From: Bradyrhizobium sp. Rc3b
GTDB lineage: Bacteria; Pseudomonadota; Alphaproteobacteria; Rhizobiales; Xanthobacteraceae
Direction: 5' to 3'
Length of the DNA: 64,000 bases
Assembly: GCF_900114915.1 (NCBI RefSeq)
Contig: NZ_FOUS01000012.1
Location: 1 to 64,000, forward strand
Under the pieces are notes generated by a model. That model searched no databases, was not told the origin of the DNA, and saw nothing but the letters and a program-made list of their open reading frames with translations. The position numbers and the translations under genes were made by a program. Of this stretch, positions 1 to 8,576 are shown piece by piece (the first letter of the stretch is position 1; each line of letters begins with the position of its first letter).

Positions 1-1
1 A

Positions 2-250
2 GCGGAAGGCAAAAAGCCCCGCATCGCGTTCCGTCCCAACAGACATCATCCGGAACTGCCGCCAAGGCTCAAACGCTACAACCGCCTCATCGCACGCCGG
101 CGAGCCCAGGTCGAGACCACCTTCGCCACTCTCAAACGCCGCATGCGACTGACTTGCATCCGCTACGTCGGTCTGATGAAGGCAAGCGGGCAGGTCCTGC
201 TCGCCTCGATCGCCTTCAACATGAGGCGGTGGGCCACGATCGCGGCCTGA
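2..250 (+). CDS. IS5-type transposase, C-terminal part (runs off left edge)
   Basis: The frame is open from the window edge to a TGA at 248-250 and gives 82 residues. The stretch RRAQVETTFATLKRR, followed about 20 residues on by ASGQVLLASIAFNMRRW, is the C-terminal signature of DDE transposases of the IS5 group. The glutamate in VETTF is the expected third catalytic acid. The N-terminal two thirds, with the two aspartates, lie outside the window, so I cannot tell whether the copy is intact. I saw no clear terminal inverted repeat after the stop. The family call rests on the motif only. Confidence 0.75.
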   Translation, partial: AEGKKPRIAFRPNRHHPELPPRLKRYNRLIARRRAQVETTFATLKRRMRLTCIRYVGLMKASGQVLLASIAFNMRRWATIAA

Positions 251-375
251 ACCGCCCGCCGAGGGCGAACACTAGAGACCTCGCTGGCAATTGCCGTGAC
301 CGCGCCCCTCTCTCCTCATGTCCTCAGCCTCCAAGACCGATAACGCAACAGGCCCGCAAGGGGAGAAGGAAGAAA

Positions 376-1308
376 TTACGTCGCTTGCTTCCGTGACGCC
401 ACGAACACGCCCGACAGCACCAGCGCGAAGCCGATGAAGTGGAATGCCTGCGGGTGTTCGCCCAGGAACGCCATCGCCATGATCGAACCGAACACCGGCA
501 CGACGTGGAAGAACGGCGCGGCACGGTTGGCGCCGATCAGGCGGACGCCGCGATTGAAGCAGAGATAGGCCAGCGTCGAGGGAAACACCGCGACGTAGAA
601 CAGCGTCAAGAGGTTCGGCCCGTCGAGCTTCATCACGGGCCGCGCGGACAATTCCCAGATCTCCAGCGGAATGAGGCAGGCCGCGCCGGCCCCGAAGGTG
701 AAGGCGAGGAACGACAGGCCGTGCATCGGCGGCCGTTTCAAGGTCAGCACCGAATACAGCGCGAAGATGACGAGCGCGACGATGAAGATGAGGTCGCCCT
801 TGTTGAACTCGATGTTCGACAGGGTGGTGAAATCGCCGTGCAGCAGAATGGTCAGCACGCCGCACATCGACAGCAGCACGCCGAACGCCTGCGCGGCGGT
901 GAGGCGGATGCCGAGGATGGCCAGCGACCACAGCGCCACGATCAGCGGCGCGGCCGACTGCAGCAGCAGCGTATTGAGTGCCTGGGTATGCTCCAGCGCC
1001 CAGTATTGCAGCGTGTTGAAGGCGCCGATGCCGGTGACCGAGAGCGTGATCATCAGGCCAAGCCTGCCGCGGATCGCCGGCCAGTCCTGGGCAAGATGTT
1101 TCCAGGCGAACGGCAGCACCAGCAGGAAGGCGAAGAACCAGCGCAGGAACGATAGCGTGACCGGCGGGATGTGGCCGGCGGCGAGCCGCCCGACGATGGC
1201 GTTGCCGGCCCAGCACAGCGCGGTGATGCTGAGCAGCAGGTAGGGCTGGTTGGCGATCCAGCTGTGGCCGGATGTCTCCGCGCTGGTGGTCTGGCCGGTG
1301 GCGGACAT
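376..1308 (-). CDS. EamA/DMT-family transporter
   Basis: A 310-residue, very hydrophobic protein with about ten predicted membrane segments. It contains the drug/metabolite-transporter repeat, for example ALCWAGNAIVGRLAAG near the N-terminus (first EamA repeat) and FPSTLAYLCFNRGV in the second repeat. DMT proteins export amino acids, metabolites or drugs across the inner membrane; the substrate cannot be told from sequence. I start at the ATG at 1306-1308 (MSATGQTT). The frame is open further upstream, but those residues are proline/arginine-rich and look non-coding. The gene stands alone and is transcribed away from purA. Confidence 0.85.
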   Translation of the reverse strand: MSATGQTTSAETSGHSWIANQPYLLLSITALCWAGNAIVGRLAAGHIPPVTLSFLRWFFAFLLVLPFAWKHLAQDWPAIRGRLGLMITLSVTGIGAFNTLQYWALEHTQALNTLLLQSAAPLIVALWSLAILGIRLTAAQAFGVLLSMCGVLTILLHGDFTTLSNIEFNKGDLIFIVALVIFALYSVLTLKRPPMHGLSFLAFTFGAGAACLIPLEIWELSARPVMKLDGPNLLTLFYVAVFPSTLAYLCFNRGVRLIGANRAAPFFHVVPVFGSIMAMAFLGEHPQAFHFIGFALVLSGVFVASRKQAT

Positions 1309-1648
1309 TGGGATTGGCGTGCCCCGCATGCGCCGAGGCTTCCAGCCCGGCGGGGTCCGGGCCGGCTGATCGCCCGGCGCTGTCCAAAGACACGGAAATC
1401 GGGGCTGCATCAACGGGGGGCGGACGCATCGCGACCATGCAGCGGCGGATTGCGCCTCTCACGCTTTGGTCGAAGCCCCGCGCGCCGCCGCGAAGGTTTC
1501 TGGATTTTCCGGGGATATCAAAGGCTTGGAGTAGCCTCGAAGCCCTGAAAATGCCCCGTTCTTGCTTGCCTAGAGAGGCTGCTTCCTTTATCCGGTTGGG
1601 CTGCCTCGCGTGCGAACGGCCTCTGGCCGGGAATTGGGCTGGGCGCAG

Positions 1649-1694
1649 GCATGATTCCGGAAAAGTGGGTACCAATTTTCCGTTCGGATCATGC
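1649..1694. repeat. Dispersed palindromic repeat (GCATGAT...ATCATGC type)
   Basis: An imperfect inverted repeat: GCATGATTCCGGAAAA on the left, TTTTCCGTTCGGATCATGC on the right, around a short centre. I recognise this arrangement as a palindrome scattered through Rhizobiales genomes. It ends 35 bases before purA, so it falls in the purA leader. The rest of 1309-1729 holds no gene that I can support. Confidence 0.6.
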
Positions 1695-1729
1695 CACCTA
1701 CAGAGAAATCTTCGAAGGATTACCCGCGA

Positions 1730-3022
1730 ATGGCCAATGTTGTCGTCGTCGGCGCCCAGTGGGGCGACGAAGGAAAGGGCAAGATCGTCGACTGGTTGTC
1801 GGAGCAGGCGGACATCGTTGTCCGCTTCCAGGGCGGTCATAACGCCGGCCACACGCTGGTGATCAACGGCAAGACCTACAAGCTCGCGCTGCTGCCCTCG
1901 GGCGTGCTGCGCGAGCAGAAGCTGTCGGTGATCGGCAACGGCGTGGTGTTCGATCCCGCCGCCTTCCTCGACGAGGTCTCCAAGCTGCGGGCGCAGGGCG
2001 TTGCGGTCTCGCCGGAGAACCTGCGTATCGCCGAGAACGTCACGCTGATCCTGCCGCTGCACCGCGAGCTCGATGCGCACCGCGAATCGGCCAGCGCCGC
2101 GACCGCGATCGGCACCACCCGCCGCGGCATCGGCCCGGCCTATGAGGACAAGGTCGGCCGCCGCGCCATCCGCCTGATGGACCTCGCCGACCTCGACACG
2201 CTCCCGCACAAGATCGACCGGCTGCTTGCCCACCACAACGCGCTGCGCCGCGGCCTCGGCCTGCCCGAATTCGACGGCAAGGTGATCCTGAAGGAGTTGA
2301 GCGCGCTGGCGCCGGAGCTGCTGCCCTACGCCGAGACGGTGTGGCGGCTGCTGGACATCAAGCGGCGCGAAGGCAAGCGCATGCTCTTCGAAGGCGCGCA
2401 GGGCGCGCTGCTCGACGTCGACCACGGCACCTATCCCTACGTCACCTCGTCCAACACGGTGGCGGCGCAGGCCGCGACCGGCGCCGGCCTCGGACCGGGT
2501 GCGGTCGGCTATGTGCTCGGCCTGTGCAAGGCCTACACCACCCGCGTCGGCCAGGGCCCGTTCCCGACCGAGCAGGACAACGAGACCGGCCGCCGGATCG
2601 GCGAGCGCGGCCGCGAGTTCGGCACCAACACCGGCCGTCCGCGCCGCTGCGGCTGGTTCGACGCCGTGCTGGTCCGCCAGGCGGTCCGGACCTGCGGCAT
2701 CAACGGCCTGGCGCTGACCAAGCTCGACATCCTCGACGGCTTCGACACGATCGAGGTCTGCACCGGCTACAAGCTCGACGGCAAGGAGATCGACCACTTC
2801 CCGGCCGGCGAGGGTGCCCAGGCCCGGGTCGAGCCGATCTACGAGACCATCGAGGGCTGGAAGGAGCCGACCGCCAATGCGCGGTCCTGGGCCGACCTGC
2901 CGGCCCAGGCCATCAAATATGTCCGGCGGATCGAGGAATTGGTGGGGTGCCCGGTTGCGCTGCTTTCCACCAGCCCCGAACGCGAAGATACTATCCTGGT
3001 GCAAAATCCGTTTGAGGCTTAA
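1730..3022 (+). CDS. purA: Adenylosuccinate synthetase
   Basis: This is a 430-residue PurA, the normal length for the family. It makes adenylosuccinate from IMP, aspartate and GTP, the first committed step from IMP to AMP, in the cytoplasm. The N-terminus reads ANVVVVGAQWGDEGKGK with catalytic Asp13, and GGHNAGHTL gives catalytic His41. TTRRGIGPAY and NTGRPRRCGWFD are further family signatures. I chose the ATG at 1730 because the family always begins just before this V-V-V-G strand. The frame extends 13 codons further upstream without similarity. A weak GAAGGA lies about 10 bases before the start. Confidence 0.98.
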   Translation: MANVVVVGAQWGDEGKGKIVDWLSEQADIVVRFQGGHNAGHTLVINGKTYKLALLPSGVLREQKLSVIGNGVVFDPAAFLDEVSKLRAQGVAVSPENLRIAENVTLILPLHRELDAHRESASAATAIGTTRRGIGPAYEDKVGRRAIRLMDLADLDTLPHKIDRLLAHHNALRRGLGLPEFDGKVILKELSALAPELLPYAETVWRLLDIKRREGKRMLFEGAQGALLDVDHGTYPYVTSSNTVAAQAATGAGLGPGAVGYVLGLCKAYTTRVGQGPFPTEQDNETGRRIGERGREFGTNTGRPRRCGWFDAVLVRQAVRTCGINGLALTKLDILDGFDTIEVCTGYKLDGKEIDHFPAGEGAQARVEPIYETIEGWKEPTANARSWADLPAQAIKYVRRIEELVGCPVALLSTSPEREDTILVQNPFEA

Positions 3023-3059
3023 CGATATCTTACCGGGACGCGCGTATAGTTGAGTTGAA

Positions 3060-4661
3060 ATGGCTGATTACTATCCGCTGATCGCCCGCGCTATTGCCGC
3101 CCTGGACCCGAACGCTCCCGGCGAAAGCCGTCGCGCGCTCTATGAGCGGGCGCGCACGGCGTTGATCGCACAGCTGCGCAGCGTGCAGCCGCCGCTCTCC
3201 GAATCCGAGATCACCCGCGAAAGGTTGTCGCTGGAGGAGGCGGTCCGCAAGGTCGAATCGGAGGCTGCCCAGCGCGCCCGCGAGGCCTCGCGCCCCGGTG
3301 GCGGCGCCCGCGGTGGCAGCAGCGGCGACGCCTTTCGCCGCGCCAGCACCCGAGCCGCCGAAGGCAGCCCGGCTGCGCCGGCCCCGCCGCGGACGCGTCC
3401 GGCCCCGCCGCCGCCGCGCGCCGACCGTCCATCCATCAACGTCGATGACCAAGGCGAGGCCCCGCGTCCGCCGCGCGCGCCCCGTTTCGACGCCCCGCGC
3501 CAACCGGGGCCGTCCGCCCCGCCACCGATGCCGGAGCCGGCGGCCGGACGCGATCGCGCCGGTGCGCGCCGTCCTCCCGATGTCGGACCTCCGCCGCCGC
3601 TGCCGCCGGCACCGGGCGTGCGCGGCTTCCGCGACATCACCGCCGACGCCAACGATCTCGGCGGCGCTGCCGCGCAGGCCAGCCGCGCCGCGCGCCGCAC
3701 CTATGCCAATGTGCCCTCGCCCTCGCCGGAATTCGACCGGCTCGAGCCGAGCCTGGAAAACCGCGCCGGCGAGCAGGACGCGCCTTATTCCTACGACGAG
3801 TCGGTCGAGGAGGCCGAGCGCTACGCGCCGCAGCCGCCGTCGCCGCGTCCGCGCATCGCGCCCGAGCGCGACGCCAAGAAACGCGCCCGCGCGCGCTCCA
3901 CCTTCCCGTTCAAGAGTGCGATCGCCGTCGGCATCGTGCTGATCCTGGTCGGTGCCGGCATCCTCTGGGGCAAGCAGCTGGTCCAGATCGCGACCAATTT
4001 GCTGAAGTCCTCGCCGACCCAGGTGGTGGAGGCGCCGAAGGATCCGTCCCAGCCGCAGAGCAAGCCGAAGATTCCGGATCGCGTCGGGCAGCCCTCGGCC
4101 AGCGATCAGCCGGTCGCGCCGGTGGCGCAGAAGGTCGTGCTCTATGACGAGGATCCGTCCGATCCGAAGGGCAAGCAATATGTCGGCTCGGTGGTGTGGC
4201 GGCTCGAGCCGATCAAGGCGTCCGGCAACCAGAAGGCCGACGTCGCCGTGCGCGCCGACATCGAGATCCCCGACCGCAAGTTCAAGATGACGATGTCGTT
4301 CCGCCGCAACACCGATTCCTCGCTGCCGGCGAGCCACACGGCGGAGCTGACCTTCATCCTGCCGCCGGATTTTCCGGGCGGCAGCGTCTCCAACGTGCCG
4401 GGCATCCTGATGAAGTCGAATGAGCAGGCGCGCGGCACGCCGCTCGCCGGCCTCGCGGTCAAGGTCACCGACGGCTTCTTCCTGGTCGGCCTGTCCAATG
4501 TCGACGCCGACCGCTCCCGCAACGTCCAGCTCCTGAAGGAGCGCTCGTGGTTCGACGTGCCGCTGGTCTATGCCAACCAGCGCCGCGCCATCATCGCCAT
4601 CGAGAAGGGCGCCCCCGGCGAACGCGCCTTCAACGACGCCTTCGCCCAGTGGGGCGATTAG
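3060..4661 (+). CDS. Proline-rich single-pass membrane protein of unknown function
   Basis: A 533-residue protein in three parts. The N-terminal 75 residues form a charged helical region. Residues 80 to about 280 are disordered and rich in Pro, Ala and Arg. A single membrane segment follows near residues 283-305 (SAIAVGIVLILVGAGIL). About 220 residues after it look like a folded beta-rich domain, probably periplasmic. I recognise no enzyme motif. It begins 37 bases after purA on the same strand and may be cotranscribed. The type resembles conserved hypothetical proteins of Bradyrhizobium; a role in the envelope is only a guess from topology. Confidence 0.8.
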   Translation: MADYYPLIARAIAALDPNAPGESRRALYERARTALIAQLRSVQPPLSESEITRERLSLEEAVRKVESEAAQRAREASRPGGGARGGSSGDAFRRASTRAAEGSPAAPAPPRTRPAPPPPRADRPSINVDDQGEAPRPPRAPRFDAPRQPGPSAPPPMPEPAAGRDRAGARRPPDVGPPPPLPPAPGVRGFRDITADANDLGGAAAQASRAARRTYANVPSPSPEFDRLEPSLENRAGEQDAPYSYDESVEEAERYAPQPPSPRPRIAPERDAKKRARARSTFPFKSAIAVGIVLILVGAGILWGKQLVQIATNLLKSSPTQVVEAPKDPSQPQSKPKIPDRVGQPSASDQPVAPVAQKVVLYDEDPSDPKGKQYVGSVVWRLEPIKASGNQKADVAVRADIEIPDRKFKMTMSFRRNTDSSLPASHTAELTFILPPDFPGGSVSNVPGILMKSNEQARGTPLAGLAVKVTDGFFLVGLSNVDADRSRNVQLLKERSWFDVPLVYANQRRAIIAIEKGAPGERAFNDAFAQWGD

Positions 4662-4752
4662 GGGCTCAAGCTGCGACTGAGTCGATGCGAGCCGAGGGGA
4701 TACCTCCCCCGCTTGCGGAAGGGCTATCGCGTTTGAGAGCTTTTCCCTGCAG

Positions 4753-4884
4753 CCATCCTTCGAGACGCCCGCTTAGGCGGGCTCCTCAGGATGAGGGCGG
4801 AGTGTGAGGCAGCAGTTTCAAGGGCACTGACGCCAATTAGCCTCATCCTGAGGGGGTGCGTAAGCGCCGTCTCGAAGGACGAGG
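4753..4884. repeat. Long imperfect inverted repeat
   Basis: The left arm runs from CATCCTTCGAGACGCC to CCTCAGGATGAGG (4753-4796). The right arm runs from CCTCATCCTGAGG to GTCTCGAAGGACGAGG (4841-4883). Each arm also contains a small hairpin. The element can fold over its whole length. It has the form of the dispersed palindromes common in Bradyrhizobium intergenic DNA. The rest of 4662-4980 shows no gene. Confidence 0.65.
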
Positions 4885-4980
4885 CGCGCGCGCCGGCCGC
4901 CGCCAAGAGTCACATGCGAGAACCTTGTCCGGCGGGAAGAGGCGGACCGAGCCTCAACGATCCAGCCGAACTCGACCCGA

Positions 4981-5274
4981 CTACTGCGCCGCCGCTTCCC
5001 GCTTGCGCGATGCTGATGCCGCGGCTTCGCGGTCCATCACGGCGCGGCAGCCGGGGCTGACCTGGGCCTTGTTCCGCACCATGCAGGCCCTGACCCTGGG
5101 AATGTCGGGGATCTCACTGGAGCACAGACGCATCGCGTCACCCGTGCACATCTGCTGCGCTTCGGATGAGAAGGCGAGGCCGGGTGAAGTCTGGAGTGCG
5201 ATGGCCGTGGTTGCGACGGCGAAGAGCGAAGCGGTGGTCTTAAGCAGCGAAGCGATGGTTTGATAGCGTGTCAT
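4981..5274 (-). CDS. Small secreted cysteine-rich protein
   Basis: A 97-residue protein with a signal peptide: a hydrophobic core SLFAVATTAIAL and a likely cut after PGLA. The mature part has four cysteines in the order C-x8-C-x12-C-x11-C: MCTGDAMRLC, then RVRACMVRNKAQVSPGC. The neighbouring gene at 5800-6042 encodes a second protein with the same cysteine pattern and the same N-(K/R)-A-x-(V/L)-S core, so the two are paralogues. The paired cysteines suggest two disulfides in the periplasm. Function unknown. Confidence 0.75.
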   Translation of the reverse strand: MTRYQTIASLLKTTASLFAVATTAIALQTSPGLAFSSEAQQMCTGDAMRLCSSEIPDIPRVRACMVRNKAQVSPGCRAVMDREAAASASRKREAAAQ

Positions 5275-5533
5275 GCAGAATGCGTCCCCGAGTTCCGTGG
5301 GCTTGAGCCACTTGGTTTTTGGGGCGCCGCACGTGGCTTGATCTGCCGCATGTCACAGCCTTCACGTCGGGAACTTTGGTCCCGCATGTGGTCGCTCGAT
5401 TTCTTGAAGTTCGAATCGAAAGGTGCTGCGCCGCCCGAGCGAAGTATGCGCCATTGTCACGCGGCTGCAATGGCAGGCGCAAAGGAATTTGCAATTGTTG
5501 CGTGGACGTCACGCACAAAGCTTGCGCGCGCGA

Positions 5534-5764
5534 TCAGATCATCCGATCGAAGGATGCGCTCGCTTGTTCCACGTCGCTCGCGCCGAGCGCGGCGGCGTGT
5601 TCCTCGACGGCGGTGACGCCTTTGGCGGTCAGCTCGAACAGATCGCCGTCCTTCATCACGTAGCCGTCGGCGATGAGCTCGCCGATCTTGCCGTGGCGGT
5701 CGTCGGCGAAGGCAACGGACTGGCTGATGTCCCGCAGGATCGAGAGCTGTTCGTCGCGCAACAT
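5534..5764 (-). CDS. Small conserved hypothetical protein
   Basis: A 76-residue protein beginning MLRDEQLSILRDISQS. The ATG at 5762-5764 follows a purine-rich GGAGAGTG. The frame is open upstream, but that part overlaps the paralogous secreted gene and lacks a good start. Residues 20-50 (GKIGELIADGYVMKDGDLFELTAKG) resemble a winged-helix wing followed by a helix, so a small DNA-binding or regulatory protein is possible. No family recognised with certainty. Confidence 0.6.
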   Translation of the reverse strand: MLRDEQLSILRDISQSVAFADDRHGKIGELIADGYVMKDGDLFELTAKGVTAVEEHAAALGASDVEQASASFDRMI

Positions 5765-5799
5765 GGCTTCACTCTCCGTTCGCTGGGGATGGTCGGTCC

Positions 5800-6042
5800 T
5801 CACATGCCGTGGCTCTGAAACACCTTGCTGCAAGAGCGCGACAGCTTGGCCCGGTTGGCCTGCAGGCAACCCTGCACGGCGCCGTCATTGCCGAGGTCCT
5901 TGCGACAGAAGCGCGAGGCGTCGCGTGAGCACGCCTGCTGTTCCTGCGGCGAGCCCATGTGGCCTTGCGCAAGAGCGGGTGCGTTCGACAGGCCACTCAG
6001 GGCTGCCAGCGTGATCGTCGCCATGAGAAATTTGCGGGCCAT
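5800..6042 (-). CDS. Small secreted cysteine-rich protein, paralogue of the 4981-5274 product
   Basis: An 80-residue protein with a signal peptide (FLMATITLAALSGLSNAPALA). The mature region has four cysteines: ACSRDASRFC and VQGCLQANRAKLSRSC. Spacing and flanking residues match the neighbour at 4981-5274 (C-x3-D-A-x-R-x-C, then A-x-(L/V)-S-x2-C). I start at the ATG at 6040-6042 because GGAG lies six to seven bases before it; an upstream ATG at 6054 has no such site. Function unknown; duplication of a neighbour is likely. Confidence 0.75.
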   Translation of the reverse strand: MARKFLMATITLAALSGLSNAPALAQGHMGSPQEQQACSRDASRFCRKDLGNDGAVQGCLQANRAKLSRSCSKVFQSHGM

Positions 6043-6186
6043 CGGCGGCTCCAATCTGACAGGGATAATTCAGGTCCTGTCTGAACTCGTCGCCTTGCCA
6101 CTTGTTCCCCCAATGGCAGAGCCCGCCCCGCTATTCAAGGTTCCCGCGGCGCTGCTATAAACGTCGGCGAAGTGAAAGGGTGTTTG

Positions 6187-6612
6187 ATGAAACGCTATCT
6201 GGTGTTTGCCCTGGTTGGCCCGTTCGTCGGCGGGTTCCTGCTGCTGCTGACGACGACCTATCAGTCCGGCTATTGGGCCCAGACCAGTCTCGGCGAGGTC
6301 GGCAAGCTGTTCGCGGTGTTCTTCAAGACCCTGCAATACAGCTACCTGTTCGGCTTCCTGCCCTCGCTGATGATCGGCGCGGTCGATGACATCCTGACCC
6401 ATGTCAGGCGGATCGGCCCGGGCTTGCGGATGCTCCTGGTCGGCCTGTTCGCCTTCGTGCTGGCCTCGCTCACCTACAGCTCGCGCGGGCCGGATTCGGG
6501 CGCGGTGCAGTTCATCCTGTATGGCCTCGTCGGGTTCGTGCCGGCGGTGATTTCGTCCTGGCTCGTGCATAAATACATCAAGGAGCCGCAAGCAGTGGCG
6601 GCGCCGACCTGA
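6187..6612 (+). CDS. Small inner-membrane protein of unknown function
   Basis: A 141-residue hydrophobic protein with about four membrane segments: YLVFALVGPFVGGFLLLL near the start, a pair in the middle (YLFGFLPSLMIGAV and LRMLLVGLFAFVLASL), and a last one around FVPAVISSWLV. I start at 6187, where GAAAGGG precedes ATGAAACGC at good distance; another ATG-like start five codons upstream is weaker. It is followed 61 bases later by a DUF4112 gene on the same strand. No catalytic motif seen. Confidence 0.75.
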   Translation: MKRYLVFALVGPFVGGFLLLLTTTYQSGYWAQTSLGEVGKLFAVFFKTLQYSYLFGFLPSLMIGAVDDILTHVRRIGPGLRMLLVGLFAFVLASLTYSSRGPDSGAVQFILYGLVGFVPAVISSWLVHKYIKEPQAVAAPT

Positions 6613-6673
6613 GCGCGCGACGTTCGGGCGCGGCGCAGCAACCTCTGCCGCCCCAGCGCGTTCCCTGAAGGCC

Positions 6674-7228
6674 ATGACCATGTCCGACGACGATATCCTT
6701 GCTCCACGCAGATCCCGTACGGGGAGCTCGCGCGCGACCGCTTCCGGCCCGGAGGCACGCGGGCCGATCATCGACCAGGATGGTCGGGAAATCCGCCCTG
6801 AAACGCTGGAGCAGGGCTTTCGCGAGTTCGGTTTCGAGCTGGGCAAGGATCATCCGTTCGCCGGGAGCCCGTTCGGCAATCTGACGCGTGAGCAGCGGAT
6901 CGCGCGGATCGAGGCGATCGCAAAGCTGCTCGACGTCGCCTTCATCCTGCCCGGCACCAACATACGCTACGGCATCGACGGGTTGATCGGCCTGATTCCC
7001 GTCGTCGGCGACATCATCACCACGGCGATCTCGCTGTGGCTGGTGCGCGAGGCCCGGGCGCTGGGGGCGCCCTGGTACATCACCACCCGCATGCTCGGCA
7101 ATGTCGCGCTCGACGGCGTAGTCGGCCTGGTCCCGTTCGCGGGCGACGCTTTCGACGTCATGTTCCGCGCCAACATGCGCAACGTGCGCCTCTTGCGCCG
7201 CTGGCTCGACAAGCAGCCACGGATCTGA
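6674..7228 (+). CDS. DUF4112 domain-containing protein
   Basis: A 184-residue protein. The first 60 residues are polar. From residue 70 it matches the DUF4112 pattern as I know it: ARIEAIAKLLDVAFILPGT, then RYGIDGLIGLIPVVGD, then GNVALDGVVGLVPFAGDAFD, ending in a basic tail NVRLLRRWL. Two amphipathic or membrane-hugging hairpins built around G-L-I-P-V-V-G-D and G-L-V-P-F-A-G-D are the hallmark. The function of the family is not known. Two ATGs, at 6674 and 6680, are both possible starts. Confidence 0.85.
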   Translation: MTMSDDDILAPRRSRTGSSRATASGPEARGPIIDQDGREIRPETLEQGFREFGFELGKDHPFAGSPFGNLTREQRIARIEAIAKLLDVAFILPGTNIRYGIDGLIGLIPVVGDIITTAISLWLVREARALGAPWYITTRMLGNVALDGVVGLVPFAGDAFDVMFRANMRNVRLLRRWLDKQPRI

Positions 7229-7243
7229 AGCTTCCCCTCTTCG

Positions 7244-7269
7244 CCTCTCCCCGTAAGAACGGGGAGAGG
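7244..7269. terminator. Hairpin CCTCTCCCCG/CGGGGAGAGG after the DUF4112 gene
   Basis: A perfect 10-base stem with loop TAAGAA, 15 bases after the DUF4112 stop. There is no T-run. The same stem recurs at 42288-42311, so this is a dispersed palindrome that may also act as a transcription stop. Confidence 0.5.
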
Positions 7270-7346
7270 GAGTAGAAACGCAAAAAGCGCGACAGCCTTT
7301 TGGCCATCGCGCTTTCTGCGCACATCGTAAGGCTCAGCGAAAAAAC

Positions 7347-7640
7347 TTATGCCGCGTCGGCGGCGTCGGTCTCGGCCGGCGCCGGCTTGGGACGGCGGGG
7401 CAACGGGAAGGCTTCGCTCTCATAGAGCGAGCGGATGCCGTTCTGGTCGAAACGCGCTTCCTCGACCTGGAGATAGGCGCCGTTCAGCGAATCCGTCGGC
7501 AATTGCTCCATCGCGAACTGCACGGCTTCGGCCGCGGTGCCGAACCGGCGATAGGTGAAGCCTGCGCGCTTCTTCTTGCGGATCGCGGCGGGGAAGAGTT
7601 CGGCAGACGTGTTGAAGTTGAACGGACGCAGTGGACGCAT
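7347..7640 (-). CDS. Conserved hypothetical protein
   Basis: A 97-residue protein starting MRPLRPFNFNTSAELF. The central part (AGFTYRRFGTAAEAVQFAMEQLP) looks like a strand followed by a helix, then EARFDQNGIRSLYES; the tail is Pro/Ala-rich and disordered. The ATG at 7638-7640 is preferred over the TTG two codons upstream because GAGG lies 10 bases before the ATG but only three before the TTG. No known domain recognised. Confidence 0.65.
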   Translation of the reverse strand: MRPLRPFNFNTSAELFPAAIRKKKRAGFTYRRFGTAAEAVQFAMEQLPTDSLNGAYLQVEEARFDQNGIRSLYESEAFPLPRRPKPAPAETDAADAA

Positions 7641-7853
7641 GGTCAAAGACCTCGTGATCTCTCTGGGGCTTTAAGCGCGTGGGGTTTGGGAGGGCAGGGG
7701 CCGCAATCGAGCGGGCCCGCCGCACATGCCATTTTCGCCCACTAATATAGGCCGTTTTGACAAAAATGCGACCCCTGCGATGGGAGATGATGAATCCGCG
7801 CATGGCAGCTCCGCGGATGAAATTAACTGAATTATTTCAATGGCTTATATGGA

Positions 7854-8018
7854 TTACAATTTGCCAAGAAGCAGCAGGACGACCAGCACGACCAAGACGA
7901 CGCCTCCGATGCCCATGCCGGAATGGCCCATGCCATAGCCGTAGCCGCCGACGCGGCCGGACAGGCCGCCGAGCAGATAGATGATCACCAGGATGATCAG
8001 GACGGTCCCGACTGACAT
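7854..8018 (-). CDS. Small hydrophobic protein, DUF3309-like
   Basis: A 54-residue protein made of a hydrophobic segment (VGTVLIILVIIYLLGGL), a glycine/tyrosine-rich turn (GGYGYGMGHSGMG) and a second hydrophobic segment (VVLVVLVVLLLLGKL). This strand-glycine-strand layout is that of the small DUF3309-type membrane proteins. The start at 8018 has GGGGAGG six bases upstream. It follows msrB on the same strand, with over 100 bases between them. Function unknown. Confidence 0.7.
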   Translation of the reverse strand: MSVGTVLIILVIIYLLGGLSGRVGGYGYGMGHSGMGIGGVVLVVLVVLLLLGKL

Positions 8019-8126
8019 GGCATCCTCCCCTGGCGGCCGCCAAATGCGATGATCGGCCGCACCGCCAGACAAGAAAAGCACATCGCGCGGTCGGGTTCCA
8101 TGAAGGAACCCGACCGCGGGCAACGT

Positions 8127-8546
8127 TTATTTGGGCTCCAGCTTCAGCGCGGCCGAGTTGATGCAGTAGCGCAGGCCGGTCGGCCCGGGGCCGTCGGGGA
8201 AGACGTGGCCGAGATGGCCGCTGCATTTGGAGCAGAGCACCTCGGTGCGGATCATGCCGTGGCTGACGTCCCGCTCCTCGTCGACATGGCTCTCGACGGC
8301 CGGCTGGGTGAAGCTCGGCCAGCCGCAGCCCGAATCGAACTTGGCGTCGGATTCGAACAGCACATTGCCGCAGCCGGCGCAGACATAGGTGCCGGCGCGG
8401 TGGTCGTGCTCATACTCGCCCGAGAAGGGACGCTCGGTCGCCTTCTCGCGCAGCACCGCGTACTGCATCGGCGACAATTCGCGCCGCCACTGCTCTTCGC
8501 TCTTGATGACCTTGTCGTCCGTGGTTTTCATTTTGGTGTCGGGCAT
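8127..8546 (-). CDS. msrB: Peptide-methionine (R)-S-oxide reductase MsrB
   Basis: 139 residues, the usual MsrB length. The enzyme reduces the R form of methionine sulfoxide in proteins. The two zinc-binding CxxC pairs are present (YVCAGCGN and VLCSKCSGHLGHVF), as are GCGWPSF and the catalytic cysteine in RYCINSAAL. There is no signal peptide, so it should act in the cytoplasm. It lies 30 bases downstream of msrA on the same strand, giving repair of both sulfoxide isomers from one transcript. Confidence 0.96.
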   Translation of the reverse strand: MPDTKMKTTDDKVIKSEEQWRRELSPMQYAVLREKATERPFSGEYEHDHRAGTYVCAGCGNVLFESDAKFDSGCGWPSFTQPAVESHVDEERDVSHGMIRTEVLCSKCSGHLGHVFPDGPGPTGLRYCINSAALKLEPK

Positions 8547-8576
8547 GGGTCTCCCGTTCTTGAGATGATCTCGCGA

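Noticed and set aside
272..3004. A 910-codon open frame on the minus strand
   Set aside because: It runs antisense through purA and across the transporter gene. The product is low-complexity Arg/Ala/Gly/Asp, as expected from the third-codon GC bias of real genes.
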